Assembly: GCF_014643535.1 (NCBI RefSeq)
Contig: NZ_BMJQ01000003.1
Span: 310,001 to 374,000, forward strand
Reading direction: 5' to 3'
DNA: 64,000 nucleotides
Source: Aliidongia dinghuensis
Lineage (GTDB): Bacteria > Pseudomonadota > Alphaproteobacteria > ATCC43930 > CGMCC-115725
The notes beneath the pieces were generated by a model. The model did not search any database and had not been told where the DNA came from. It was given only the letters and a program-made list of their open reading frames with translations. Shown one piece after another: positions 43,067-51,664 of this stretch. Positions within the stretch are counted from its first letter, which is position 1, and each line of letters opens with the position of its first letter. The translations under genes and the position numbers were made by a program.

Positions 43067-44140
43067 CTACCCCACCTGCCGGCCGAACCACGGGCCGATG
43101 AGATTGGCGATCGGCAGCGGCAGCCGTTTCCAGGCTTCGATCTTACGCTGATATTTCGGATTGTTGGGATTGACGTCCGGCATGGCGACGCCGTCTTTCA
43201 GGAAGAACTCGTGGACGACCGGCCGCGGCTCGAAGCCCCAGTTCTTCTTGAAGGCATAGGGGCCGGTATCGAGCTTGCTGCGCCCGAAGTCGAAGACCCG
43301 ATAGCCGCGCGCCGACGCGCGCCGCATGACGCGGAAATACATGAGATCCGCGGCACCAAGCTTGCGCGCCTCCGGGTCCGCCCCGGTGTAGTAGGGCATC
43401 ACCTTGTCTCGGAAATAGAAGTTCAGCACCGAGGAGAGCGGCCGGTCGTCCTGGTAGACCGTCAGGATGTCCGCGTCCGGGCCGAACACCTCCAGGAGGG
43501 TCTTGATGTATTTGCGCGAGAACACCGGCGTGCCCAAATTGCGCATGCTGAGCGAATAGAGCTGGTAGAAGCTCGTCGGGTCCTGATCGATCCGGTCGAC
43601 GAGCGTCGACTCGATCGCCTTGCGCACGACCGCGCGCTGCTTGCGCGGGATCTGCTTCAGGCACGCGTCCTCGTCAGCCTCGATCGGTCGCTCGAAACTC
43701 GCGTAGATGCCGTCCTTGACCTTCCAAGCTCCGTCCGTATGCGGATTGGGCGGGTCGCGGTATTCGATATATTCGGCCGGCGATTGGGCCAACAGCGCCT
43801 GGGCCGCACGGTCGAGCGCCAGGGCCGCCGCCGGCTCGTCGACCGCGGTCGAGCCGCCGACGCACCAGCCGGTCGAGACCCAGCGCGTGCCGAACAGCCG
43901 GCTCTTGACCAGCACCAGCGGCAGCACGCCGTGGATGGCGCCGTCGCGCGTGGCTTTGAGGAACCGGCAGTGCTGCCCGAAGCTCCGTTCGATGACGGTG
44001 CGCCAGCCCGCGCGATGGAAGAACGTCGCCTGCGGGCAGGCGGCGACGAAGGCGTCCCACTCGGCAGCGCCCGCATCGTCGAGCACGCCGATCTCGTAGG
44101 TCGCGAGTTCACCGGCGGCGGCGGGCCGATCCGAAGTCAT
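43067..44140 (-). CDS. FemAB-family XrtA/PEP-CTERM system-associated protein
   Basis: 357 residues with two GNAT-like domains. Recognisable segments are CPQATFFHRAGWRTVIERSFG, FGTRWVSTGWCVGG, IPRKQRAVVRKAIES and RASARGYRVFDFGRSKLDTGPYAFKKNWGF, which are diagnostic of the FemAB-like proteins that accompany exosortase A. FemAB relatives transfer amino acids from aminoacyl-tRNA to peptidoglycan or similar acceptors; the XrtA-associated type is assumed to modify sugars of the exopolysaccharide, but the reaction is not known. ATG 44140 is used; the long upstream frame is an overlap with the deacetylase. It follows the deacetylase by 41 bases. Confidence 0.9.
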   Translation of the reverse strand: MTSDRPAAAGELATYEIGVLDDAGAAEWDAFVAACPQATFFHRAGWRTVIERSFGQHCRFLKATRDGAIHGVLPLVLVKSRLFGTRWVSTGWCVGGSTAVDEPAAALALDRAAQALLAQSPAEYIEYRDPPNPHTDGAWKVKDGIYASFERPIEADEDACLKQIPRKQRAVVRKAIESTLVDRIDQDPTSFYQLYSLSMRNLGTPVFSRKYIKTLLEVFGPDADILTVYQDDRPLSSVLNFYFRDKVMPYYTGADPEARKLGAADLMYFRVMRRASARGYRVFDFGRSKLDTGPYAFKKNWGFEPRPVVHEFFLKDGVAMPDVNPNNPKYQRKIEAWKRLPLPIANLIGPWFGRQVG

Positions 44141-44181
44141 CAGAGACAAGCCCGTGGCTCCCGTAGCTGAGGGCGGCGGTT

Positions 44182-45135
44182 CTAGTGCGGCAGGAACGAA
44201 CCGAACACCCGGTCCATGCGATCCCAACGGAAATCGCCGAGCAGCCGCCTCAAGCGCGGCTCCATGCGATCGAGGTTGAGATAGTGGCGGAACCGCCCCT
44301 TTATCGACAGGCCCGGCACGCGCGGCTGGCCCGGGTCGATTTCCCAGGGATGGAAATAGAAGATGCAGGGCCGCTCGGCATCCGCGTGCAGGCGCTTGAC
44401 TGCCCAGCGGAAGGCGGCATAGGGCATGAGGCGGAAATAGCCGCCGCCGCTGCACGGGATGGTGCGCCCCAGCGCCTCGACCGTGCACATCGGGAACTCC
44501 ACGAACGGCTCGCCGGCACGCGGCCGGAACGGGCCATGCGGTGCCTCGGGCATGCCGTAGAGGTCGTGATGCACGGGGAAGATGCTCGAGCTGTAGCGAT
44601 AGCCCTCTTCCGCCAGCACGTCGAACGCCCAGAGATTGGTCCGGCCGATCGAGAATGTGGCGGCACGATAGCCCACGACGCTCTGGCCCGACAGGTCCTC
44701 GAGCAGCGCCCGGGTCCGGCGGATGTCGGCGCGGAATTCCTCGGGCGTCTGCGAGGTGACCAGATGGTGCGCCCAGCCGTGGCTCGCGACCTCGTGCCCC
44801 TGGTCGGCGATCCGGCGAATGAGCTGCGGATAGCGCTCGGCAACCCAGCCGAGCGTGAAGAAGGTCGCCGCCACGCGCGCGTCGGCGAAGATCTGCAACA
44901 CGCGATCCGTGTTGCGCTCGACCCGGCGCTCGAATTCGTCCCAGCGGTCGCGCGCGACCGTATTGGCGAAGGCCTGGACCTGGAAATAATCCTCGACGTC
45001 GACCGACATGGCGTTGACGATCCGGGCATCCTCGCGCCGCGGCGCCTCGACGATCGGCGCGAACCGGGCGGGATCGATCGGCTGAGCCTGCGGCCTGACG
45101 GTCGATGGACTGAAGGCGTGCAAACTGGCCGTCAC
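44182..45135 (-). CDS. XrtA system polysaccharide deacetylase
   Basis: 317 residues, carbohydrate esterase 4 / NodB fold. Motif 1 is SVDVEDYF (Asp46, Asp49), as is usual for this exosortase-linked branch; motif 2 is SHGWAHH (His119, His123); YRAATFSIG follows, then the CE4-like HPWEID near the C-terminus. It should remove N-acetyl groups from hexosamines in the exopolysaccharide. No signal peptide is evident. The GTG start overlaps the ATPase stop as GTGA, so it is translationally coupled to that gene. Confidence 0.93.
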   Translation of the reverse strand: MTASLHAFSPSTVRPQAQPIDPARFAPIVEAPRREDARIVNAMSVDVEDYFQVQAFANTVARDRWDEFERRVERNTDRVLQIFADARVAATFFTLGWVAERYPQLIRRIADQGHEVASHGWAHHLVTSQTPEEFRADIRRTRALLEDLSGQSVVGYRAATFSIGRTNLWAFDVLAEEGYRYSSSIFPVHHDLYGMPEAPHGPFRPRAGEPFVEFPMCTVEALGRTIPCSGGGYFRLMPYAAFRWAVKRLHADAERPCIFYFHPWEIDPGQPRVPGLSIKGRFRHYLNLDRMEPRLRRLLGDFRWDRMDRVFGSFLPH

Positions 45136-46181
45136 GGTTTCCTCCCGGCGCCGAGATTCACCTCAGAAATGTAGTCCGACAGGCTGAGAAGCGCACGCCG
45201 AAATGCCATGTCGTGCCGGCGCACACGTTCTTCGAGTGCCGCCAGGCGGATCTCGTGGTCGGAAACCACATGGTCCGGCGCCACCCGGCCGGCAGCGGCG
45301 GCAAGCGCCGTCGACATGCCGGTGTTGGTCGGATATGCGGCCCCGTTGCCCTCCGGCTGGCTCGAAGCGGTTTCCGCCTGCAGCTCCTGCGCCACTTCGC
45401 TCACATCCTCCTCGGTGAGCAGGTGCCGCTCGTCGAGGCAGAGATGCAGGAGAAGGCGCGCGCACAGCACGTTGATGCGGCGCGGCACGCCCTTGGTGTG
45501 GCGATAGATCTCGTCGAACACGCCGTCGGCGAAGCCCGGATCACCGGTCCAGCCCGCCTGCTCCAGGCGGAAGATCACGTAATCCTTGATCTCCGACTGC
45601 TCCATCGGCAGCAGATGGCACGAGGCGACCACGCGCTGCTGCAGCTGCTCGAGCGGACGGCTCGCGATCGCGTCGCGGAATTCCGGCTGCCCGACGAGGA
45701 TCGTCTGCAACGGCGCGCCGTCGGGCACTTCGATGTTCGACAGCATGCGCAGCTCCTCGAGCGCCGGGAACGGCATGTTCTGCACCTCGTCGACGATGAG
45801 CAGGCAACGCTCGCTCGTCGAAGACGCCTCGATCAGCAGCCCCTCCATCTGCCGAAGCAGCGCCGCCTTGCCGCCTTCGGCCGGCATCAGGCCGAAGGCC
45901 GTCACGATCATGCGCAGCGTGTCCTCGGCATTGAGATGCGAGGTCACGATGCGCGCCACGCGGTATTGCTGCTGTTCCTGCAGACCCGCGAGCAGATGGC
46001 TCAAGAGCGTCGTCTTGCCGGCACCGACGTCGCCGGTGACGACGACGAAGCCCTCGCCCTGGCTGAGCCCGAAGGTCAGATAGGAATGGGCGCGGATATG
46101 TCCGCGGCTGCCGAAGAACAGATTCGGATCGGGCGTGAGCCGGAACGGATGGCTATGGAACCCGAAGAATTTCTCGTACAT
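45132..46181 (-). CDS. XrtA/PEP-CTERM system-associated ATPase (ExeA-like)
   Basis: 349 residues, AAA ATPase. Opening YEKFFGFHSHPFRLTPDPNLFF is typical. Walker A is GDVGAGKTT (50-58), Walker B LLIVDEVQ (127-134), followed by LRMLSNIE and the sensor QPEFRD. The C-terminal ~70 residues are variable. The family resembles ExeA/GspA and sits in nearly every XrtA exopolysaccharide locus; its exact role in polymer export or assembly is undefined. It lies nine bases after the beta-barrel gene and overlaps the deacetylase start. Confidence 0.94.
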   Translation of the reverse strand: MYEKFFGFHSHPFRLTPDPNLFFGSRGHIRAHSYLTFGLSQGEGFVVVTGDVGAGKTTLLSHLLAGLQEQQQYRVARIVTSHLNAEDTLRMIVTAFGLMPAEGGKAALLRQMEGLLIEASSTSERCLLIVDEVQNMPFPALEELRMLSNIEVPDGAPLQTILVGQPEFRDAIASRPLEQLQQRVVASCHLLPMEQSEIKDYVIFRLEQAGWTGDPGFADGVFDEIYRHTKGVPRRINVLCARLLLHLCLDERHLLTEEDVSEVAQELQAETASSQPEGNGAAYPTNTGMSTALAAAAGRVAPDHVVSDHEIRLAALEERVRRHDMAFRRALLSLSDYISEVNLGAGRKP

Positions 46182-46190
46182 GAGCCCCGC

Positions 46191-47933
46191 TCAGAATTTG
46201 TGGCTGAGCCGGATGACAAAAGCGTCTTCGTCACTCCTGGTCGTGCCGTATTGATGGCGCCGGGTCACGTCAAAGGCGAGATCGGTTCGCTCGCTGAGTT
46301 TATGATCGAGATCCAAGCCGGTCAGCAGATTGACGTTCGAGCCGATGTTCTGCAGCGTGCCGGTATCTATCGTATGCTCCAGTTGGCCTATGAAGGTGAC
46401 GGTGGTCAAGGGGCTGAGGTTGCGACCGAGCGTCCCGTTGATGCCCTGCGTCCGGTCGCTGCCGATCACGCCGCCGAAATCCCGCGTCTCGAACAGACCG
46501 TTCAGCGAGAAGAAATTGAGCCCGTGGCTGCCGCTGACGCCGAACTGGAAATTCCGGGCGCGGTAGACCGCGTTCACCAGATTGTTCCCCGTCTGGTTGG
46601 GTGCCGCGGGCAGCCCGCCGATCGGATTGACAAAGTTGCCGTTGGCATCGACGACGACACCCTGCAGCGAGCTCGCAAGCGACTGCTGCTGAGTCTGCAC
46701 GACGACGTCGTAGGTCGCCGTCAGCGTCATGTTCGGCAGGATCTTGTAGGTGAGTGTGCCGTTCTCGTACGGCTTGTCGTAGCGACGGCCGTAGCGCAGC
46801 GTCAGTTCCGTGCGCGGCCCCGGCACCAGGTGGAGGCCGGTGCTCCAGAACACACCCGACAAGCTGCTCGACGAGAAGGCCGACTGGTTTTCCGCGAAAT
46901 TGTCGTAGCCGACCGTGGCCGGCACCCGGAACATGGAGTTGATCCGGTACTCACTATCGATCTCGGCCGTCTGCTGGTTGAGATGCGTGTCGTTCCCGCG
47001 CGAGATGGCGTCCGACAGCCCCAGCCGCCAGGTGAGCTGGGTGAAGATGGAACCGCTCGCCAGCTCGGCCGCGATATTCTGCTGCGTGCTGTTGCTAAGG
47101 TTGTTCGGCGTCGCGTTGTTGCCGCCGTTGAAATAGGCGACCCGGTTCAGCGAGTAGGACAGGGTCCCGACCGCCCAGTTGCCGAACTTGTTCACGTACT
47201 TGGGGGTGATCGTCGCGTTGGCGACCTGGGTTTGGTTGCCGAGGCCAGAACGCTCAGTCGCAGCAAGCTGCCCAGTCTGCGCGATGTCCTCCTGGTCGAT
47301 CGACCCACGCAGCTCGACGCTGAAGGCGTCCTTCACCACATCGAATTTGTCGACCGTCAGCAGATTCTGGCGATAGCCGTTGAGCTGGCTGTCGGCGGCG
47401 TAGAAGTCGCCGCTGACCGAATAGGTGCCGTTGATCTGGCTCCGTTCCGTCTTGCCGGTGACGTCGATCCCGCCCGATGGCGTCGTGATCCAGTCGGACT
47501 TGCGGCTGTTCTGGGTCAGGAACGCATTGTCGGTAAACGTGCCCTGCAGGCTGGCGTTCGGCTCGAAGACGAAGGCCGGCCGGCGCTGCTCCACCCCCTG
47601 GAGCGCAGCCTCGGCGCCCGGCGCCGCCTGGCCGAACGCGCGAGCACGGGTCCCGGGTGCCGCCTGGGCTCCGGAACCGCCCTCATCGGAGCCACCCTGC
47701 CCGCTCTGGGCGTCACCCTGGTCCTGAGCGGCACCCTGGCCGGCCGCGCCGGGCTGCAGCGTCGTGTTGGGCGTCCCCTGGATCGGGATATTCACGCCCT
47801 GCTGGTCGAACGCCCCCGGCAGCGTCTGCGCCATGGCCGGGACGGCGAGCAGCAGCGCGATAGAAGAAGATGCGAGCGATAGACGCGCGTCGAGACGTCG
47901 GCGCACCGCCGATGCCCCCCTTCGACGGGTCAC
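46191..47933 (-). CDS. XrtA-associated outer-membrane beta-barrel protein
   Basis: About 580 residues. An N-terminal signal peptide ends near AVPAMA. A Gln/Gly-rich linker follows, then repeated amphipathic strands (ATITPKYVNKFGNWAVGTLSYSL in part; LDLDHKLSERTDLAFDVTRRHQYG), and the protein ends in Phe (VIRLSHKF), the usual C-terminal residue of outer-membrane barrels. This fits the PEP-CTERM-associated porin-like family, thought to carry the polymer through the outer membrane. GTG 47933 is preferred over GTG 47942 because AAGAAGGGG then lies eight bases upstream. It starts 15 bases after the export lipoprotein stop. Confidence 0.88.
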   Translation of the reverse strand: MTRRRGASAVRRRLDARLSLASSSIALLLAVPAMAQTLPGAFDQQGVNIPIQGTPNTTLQPGAAGQGAAQDQGDAQSGQGGSDEGGSGAQAAPGTRARAFGQAAPGAEAALQGVEQRRPAFVFEPNASLQGTFTDNAFLTQNSRKSDWITTPSGGIDVTGKTERSQINGTYSVSGDFYAADSQLNGYRQNLLTVDKFDVVKDAFSVELRGSIDQEDIAQTGQLAATERSGLGNQTQVANATITPKYVNKFGNWAVGTLSYSLNRVAYFNGGNNATPNNLSNSTQQNIAAELASGSIFTQLTWRLGLSDAISRGNDTHLNQQTAEIDSEYRINSMFRVPATVGYDNFAENQSAFSSSSLSGVFWSTGLHLVPGPRTELTLRYGRRYDKPYENGTLTYKILPNMTLTATYDVVVQTQQQSLASSLQGVVVDANGNFVNPIGGLPAAPNQTGNNLVNAVYRARNFQFGVSGSHGLNFFSLNGLFETRDFGGVIGSDRTQGINGTLGRNLSPLTTVTFIGQLEHTIDTGTLQNIGSNVNLLTGLDLDHKLSERTDLAFDVTRRHQYGTTRSDEDAFVIRLSHKF

Positions 47934-47948
47934 GGTGACCACCCCTTC

Positions 47949-48584
47949 TTAGAACCAGCTCTGCGGAATGACCAGAATGTCGCCCGGCAACATGGCCACG
48001 TTGGCCGACAGATCGCCATCGTTCATGAGGTCGGTCAGGCGGACCTGGTACTTCGCTTCCTTGCCGTTCTCCTGGCGCAACAGGATCGCCCGGTTGCCGG
48101 CGGCGAACTGGGTGATGCCGCCCACCTGGATCATGACATCCAGCACCGTCATGCCGTCGTTATATTGCAGCGCCTGCGGCTTGGCCGCCTCGCCCACCAC
48201 GCGCACCTGCTGGGCATAGGGCCCCTTGAACCCGGTGATCATGACCGAGACGATCGGGTTCTTGACGTATTTCTTGAGCTCGTCCTCGATCTGGTGCGCA
48301 ACCTCGACCGAAGTCTTGCCGGCGACCGGCAGGCTCGGCACCAGCGGCAGCGTGATCTGGCCGTCCGGGCGCACCGGAACGGTCGTCGACAGGTCAGGAT
48401 TGCCCCAGACGAAAACCTGCAGCGCATCGCCGGGGCCGATCAGATAGATCGGATGCGAGACGGCCGCTTCCTGACTGAGTTGCGGCGCCTCTGGATAGCT
48501 GGAGCAGGCGGCGACGGAAGCGAGCGCCAGTCCCTGCACCAGAATCGCAAACACTTTGCCCAACCGCGAAAATTCTGACCTCAT
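47949..48584 (-). CDS. XrtA system polysaccharide export lipoprotein (Wza/BexD family)
   Basis: 211 residues from ATG 48584. Lipoprotein signal with lipobox VAAC (Cys27). The poly-export domain begins IYLIGPGDALQVFVWGNPDLS, followed by VRPDGQITLPLV and a SLBB-like domain (VRVVGEAAKPQALQYNDGMTVLDVMIQVGG). It is shorter than Wza, as usual for the exosortase-associated type. It should form the outer-membrane/periplasmic export channel with the chain-length protein encoded divergently. GGGGGG four bases before the ATG supports the start. First gene of the left arm. Confidence 0.93.
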   Translation of the reverse strand: MRSEFSRLGKVFAILVQGLALASVAACSSYPEAPQLSQEAAVSHPIYLIGPGDALQVFVWGNPDLSTTVPVRPDGQITLPLVPSLPVAGKTSVEVAHQIEDELKKYVKNPIVSVMITGFKGPYAQQVRVVGEAAKPQALQYNDGMTVLDVMIQVGGITQFAAGNRAILLRQENGKEAKYQVRLTDLMNDGDLSANVAMLPGDILVIPQSWF

Positions 48585-49071
48585 TTCGCCCCCCAAGGCC
48601 GTCACCACAACGTCGCCGCGAATGATTCCATGAAATCGTTCACAGGCAGACCGCCCACCCCCGGGCGATGATGCCGTATGTTGATTGCATGGCATCCTTT
48701 CCGGCGAAAGAAAAGAAATTTGACGAAAAGGATTAAAATTTGGCATATCGACCGGGACTTTAGCACTCGGCTCACTTAACCGTCATTGACAGTGATATAG
48801 AATCCGCAAGATTGCGGCTGAACAGCGCGCCTGCGATCGACCGATGAACCTTCAGTTGCGCTTCCGCGACACTTTTTACGCGTGAGGAAGCGCTTCCCTT
48901 GCCGCAGAACCCTGCCGCCGGCGGCGACGGAACGACGCGCGCGACGGCCGTAACTCCCGCTCGCAGTTCCGTTAGGGGTATATTAATGATGGCGGCCTAT
49001 TTGTATTGGCATCTAAGGGCTTAGCATTCAGAACTCGGCCCGCGAATGCGCCAGAAGGTTGTGGTTGATCA
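48585..49071. promoter_or_regulatory. divergent promoter region of the exopolysaccharide locus
   Basis: The 487-base gap between the two arms holds no supported gene and is AT-richer at 48690-48800 and 48975-49030. Two dyads stand out: CCGCAA-GA-TTGCGG at 48804-48817 and the perfect palindrome GGAAGCGCTTCC at 48886-48897. A TTGACA at 48786 is a possible plus-strand -35, but no convincing -10 follows at 17 bases. The dyads are candidate operators; no regulator gene is adjacent. Confidence 0.5.
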
Positions 49072-50685
49072 ATGCAACATCTGCTGACAATGGTGTTGAG
49101 CCGCACGCCGGCTCTTTGGCAGCGGCGATGGCTGGCTGTTCTTGTGGCTTGGATCGTCTGCCTCGTCGGCTGGCCGATCGTGGCGCTCATCCCCAGCCAC
49201 TACGTATCCGAGACGCAAGTCTACGTTGACACGCAAAGCCTGCTACAACCCCTGCTGAGCGGCATCGCGGTCGACGTCGACCCGGCCCAGCAGGTCGACA
49301 TCCTGAAGCGGACGCTGACCAGCCGCTCGACGCTCGAGCGTGTCGTCAAGATGACGCAGCGCGACAGCGCGATGACGGATGCCCAGCTCGACCAGGCGGT
49401 CAATACGCTCCGGCAGAACCTGACGGTCCGCAGCGCGCAGGACAAGACCTTCACCATCAGCTACGACTCGCTCAATCCGAACCAGGCCTATCAGGTCGTC
49501 CAATCGTCGCTGAACCTGTTCATCGAGAGCAATTTCGGCACGATCCGGCAGAACCTCGACAATGCGCAGTCCTTCCTGCGCGACCAGGTCGCCCAGTACG
49601 ACGAGCGCGTGCGCAAGGCGCAGGAAGCGCTGTCGGCCTACAAGCAGGCCAATCTCGATGTGCTGAACGGCAGCAACTCGTACGGCGAGCTCCTGGGCAA
49701 GACGCGCACCGACGTGCAGGACCAGGCGGCCCAGCTCGACGACCTCAACGCGCGGGCGGCCGAGCTGCAGCGCCAGCTTCAGGGCGAGCCGAAATATGCG
49801 GCGGCCACCACCACCACGACGCCGCTCGCCGATACGGGGCCTAGCCTCGATAGCCGGATCCGTGAGACTCAGGCACGGCTGGATGCGCTCCGGACGCACT
49901 ATACGGACAACCATCCCGAGGTCATCAACACGCGCCGTCTGCTCGACGATCTCAAGGCCCAGCTGGCCCAGCAGCAGAAGTCGAACCCGGGCGCCGGCCA
50001 GCCGCTCGGCTCCAACGAGGTCTATCGCCAGGTCAAGATCCAGCTGGTCGAGACCGAGGCGCAGATTGCCGCCACCAAGAGCAAGCTCGATCGGCGCAAG
50101 GCGGAGCTCGCCACGCTCGAGCAGCAGGCGTCCAAGATGCCGGCGATCGACGCGGAGCTGCAGCGCCTCAACCGTGAATTCGAGACGGCACGCGCCAGCT
50201 ACGAACAGCTCGCCTCGCGCCTGCAGGCCGCCAACCTGTCGGAGAGCCGCGAGAACCAGGCGGACAAGATCCAGTTCCGCATCATCGACCCGCCGCAGGT
50301 GCCGACGCGCCCCTCGGGCATCAAGCGCTCGCTGTTGCTGACGCTGGTCCTCGTCGGCGGCCTCGCCCTCGGCGGCACGATCATCCTCATCCTCGTAATC
50401 ATGCAGAAGACCTTCGTCGACAGTCAGCACCTGGCGCGCGTCACGGGCTATCCGGTCGTCGGCACGGTCTCGCTTGCCCGGGACGAGCGCGAGGAGAACT
50501 CGCATATGGTGAAAACGGTGCTGTTCGCCGGCTGTGCGCTCGGGCTGTTCCTCATCTGGGGCGGCCTGATGGTGGTCGAACGGAACGTCGGCCTGCCGGC
50601 GCTGCTGCCCGGCAAGCTGCGCCACGACCAAACCGCCGTCCTGCTGCCGACCGACAGCCTTCAGCACCCCTCTCACACCGCTTGA
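49072..50685 (+). CDS. XrtA system polysaccharide chain-length determinant (Wzz-like)
   Basis: 537 residues. An N-terminal membrane helix (LAVLVAWIVCLVGWPIVALIP) is followed by SHYVSETQVYVDTQSLLQPLLSG, typical of the exosortase-linked Wzz proteins. A long coiled coil spans ~170-400. C-terminal membrane helices are at ~420-450 and ~475-495, after IIDPPQVPTRPSG. It is a polysaccharide co-polymerase of the inner membrane that sets chain length and works with the tyrosine autokinase encoded next. Residues 215-255 hold a Thr-rich insert (AATTTTTP). First gene of the right arm. Confidence 0.93.
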   Translation: MQHLLTMVLSRTPALWQRRWLAVLVAWIVCLVGWPIVALIPSHYVSETQVYVDTQSLLQPLLSGIAVDVDPAQQVDILKRTLTSRSTLERVVKMTQRDSAMTDAQLDQAVNTLRQNLTVRSAQDKTFTISYDSLNPNQAYQVVQSSLNLFIESNFGTIRQNLDNAQSFLRDQVAQYDERVRKAQEALSAYKQANLDVLNGSNSYGELLGKTRTDVQDQAAQLDDLNARAAELQRQLQGEPKYAAATTTTTPLADTGPSLDSRIRETQARLDALRTHYTDNHPEVINTRRLLDDLKAQLAQQQKSNPGAGQPLGSNEVYRQVKIQLVETEAQIAATKSKLDRRKAELATLEQQASKMPAIDAELQRLNREFETARASYEQLASRLQAANLSESRENQADKIQFRIIDPPQVPTRPSGIKRSLLLTLVLVGGLALGGTIILILVIMQKTFVDSQHLARVTGYPVVGTVSLARDEREENSHMVKTVLFAGCALGLFLIWGGLMVVERNVGLPALLPGKLRHDQTAVLLPTDSLQHPSHTA

Positions 50686-50710
50686 CCAGAATATGCGAGG
50701 CCATCAGCTC

Positions 50711-51664
50711 ATGAGCGATATCGACAACGAGGGCCAGGTCGCGGGCCGGCGCCCTTCGCTTGTGGAACGCGCCGCGCAGGCTTTGTCCAACCAGGCCGGC
50801 GACGCCGCCTCGACGACGCCGGCGCGCAAGCAGCCGTCCAAGCCCATGGCGGCGCCGCGCATGCCCGCCTTGCCCAAGATCGACGAGGCGGTGGAGGCGG
50901 AGGCGCAGAAGGCCGGCAAGTTCGTCCACCTGAACCTCGACGCGCTGACGGCCCGCCACGTGCTGACGCCGCGCGGCGAGCGCAGCCGCATGGCCGAGGA
51001 ATACCGCTCGATCAAGCGTCCGCTGCTGCAATACGCCCGCGCCTCGTTCAAGAAGCCCGAGCTCAAGGGCAATCTCATCATGGTGACGAGCGCCATTCCG
51101 GGTGAGGGCAAGACCTTCACGACCGTGAACCTGGCCATGAGCATCGCCAAGGAGCGCGATCTCAACGTCCTGCTGATCGACGCGGACCTGAGCCGCCCGT
51201 CGCTGGCATCCCGTCTCGGCATCGAGGAGAGCCTGGGGCTCACCGACCTGCTCGAGGACCCGAGCCTGGACGTGAGCCAGGTGCTGCAGCGCACCAACAT
51301 CCGCAACCTGTCGCTCATCACCGCGGGCCGGCCGCACACCATGGGCACCGAGCTCCTGGCCAGCCGGCGCGCGGAAACGGTCATCAACGAGCTCGCCCGC
51401 CGCTATCCCGACCGCATCATCCTGTTCGATACCTCGCCGATCCAGGCGACGAACGAGGGCGGCGCGCTCGCGTCCGAGGTGGGCCAGGTCATCCTCATCG
51501 TCGAGGCGGAGCGGACGACCGAGATGGAGATCAAGGGCGCGCTCGAGATGCTGAGCGTCTGCCCGAACGTCATGCTCCTGCTCAACAAGACGAAAACCCG
51601 TTTTGGTCGGTACTACGGCACGTATTACGGCACCTATTACGGGCAAGATGCTGAGCAAGCCTGA
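50711..51664 (+). CDS. XrtA-associated tyrosine autokinase (BY-kinase)
   Basis: 317 residues from ATG 50711 (ATG 50693 also possible). P-loop kinase of the CpsD/CapB type: Walker A SAIPGEGKTF, Walker A' LLIDADLSRPS, Walker B-like IILFDTSP. The C-terminus is a tyrosine cluster encoded by three 12-bp units at 51611-51646 (YYGT, YYGT, YYGQ), the expected autophosphorylation sites. It pairs with the preceding chain-length protein, which supplies the membrane activator. Its last 17 bases overlap the exosortase start. Confidence 0.93.
   Translation: MSDIDNEGQVAGRRPSLVERAAQALSNQAGDAASTTPARKQPSKPMAAPRMPALPKIDEAVEAEAQKAGKFVHLNLDALTARHVLTPRGERSRMAEEYRSIKRPLLQYARASFKKPELKGNLIMVTSAIPGEGKTFTTVNLAMSIAKERDLNVLLIDADLSRPSLASRLGIEESLGLTDLLEDPSLDVSQVLQRTNIRNLSLITAGRPHTMGTELLASRRAETVINELARRYPDRIILFDTSPIQATNEGGALASEVGQVILIVEAERTTEMEIKGALEMLSVCPNVMLLLNKTKTRFGRYYGTYYGTYYGQDAEQA

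Noticed and set aside
41438..44170. 910-codon plus-strand open frame opposite the flavin oxidase and FemAB genes
   Set aside because: Antisense to two well-supported genes; composition typical of GC shadow.
45213..47882. 889-codon plus-strand open frame opposite ATPase and beta-barrel genes
   Set aside because: Antisense to genes with Walker motifs and an outer-membrane barrel signature; no domains of its own.
51611..51646. Repeat array in kinase tail as a CRISPR-like or regulatory repeat
   Set aside because: 12-bp units without spacers that encode the expected tyrosine cluster of a BY-kinase.
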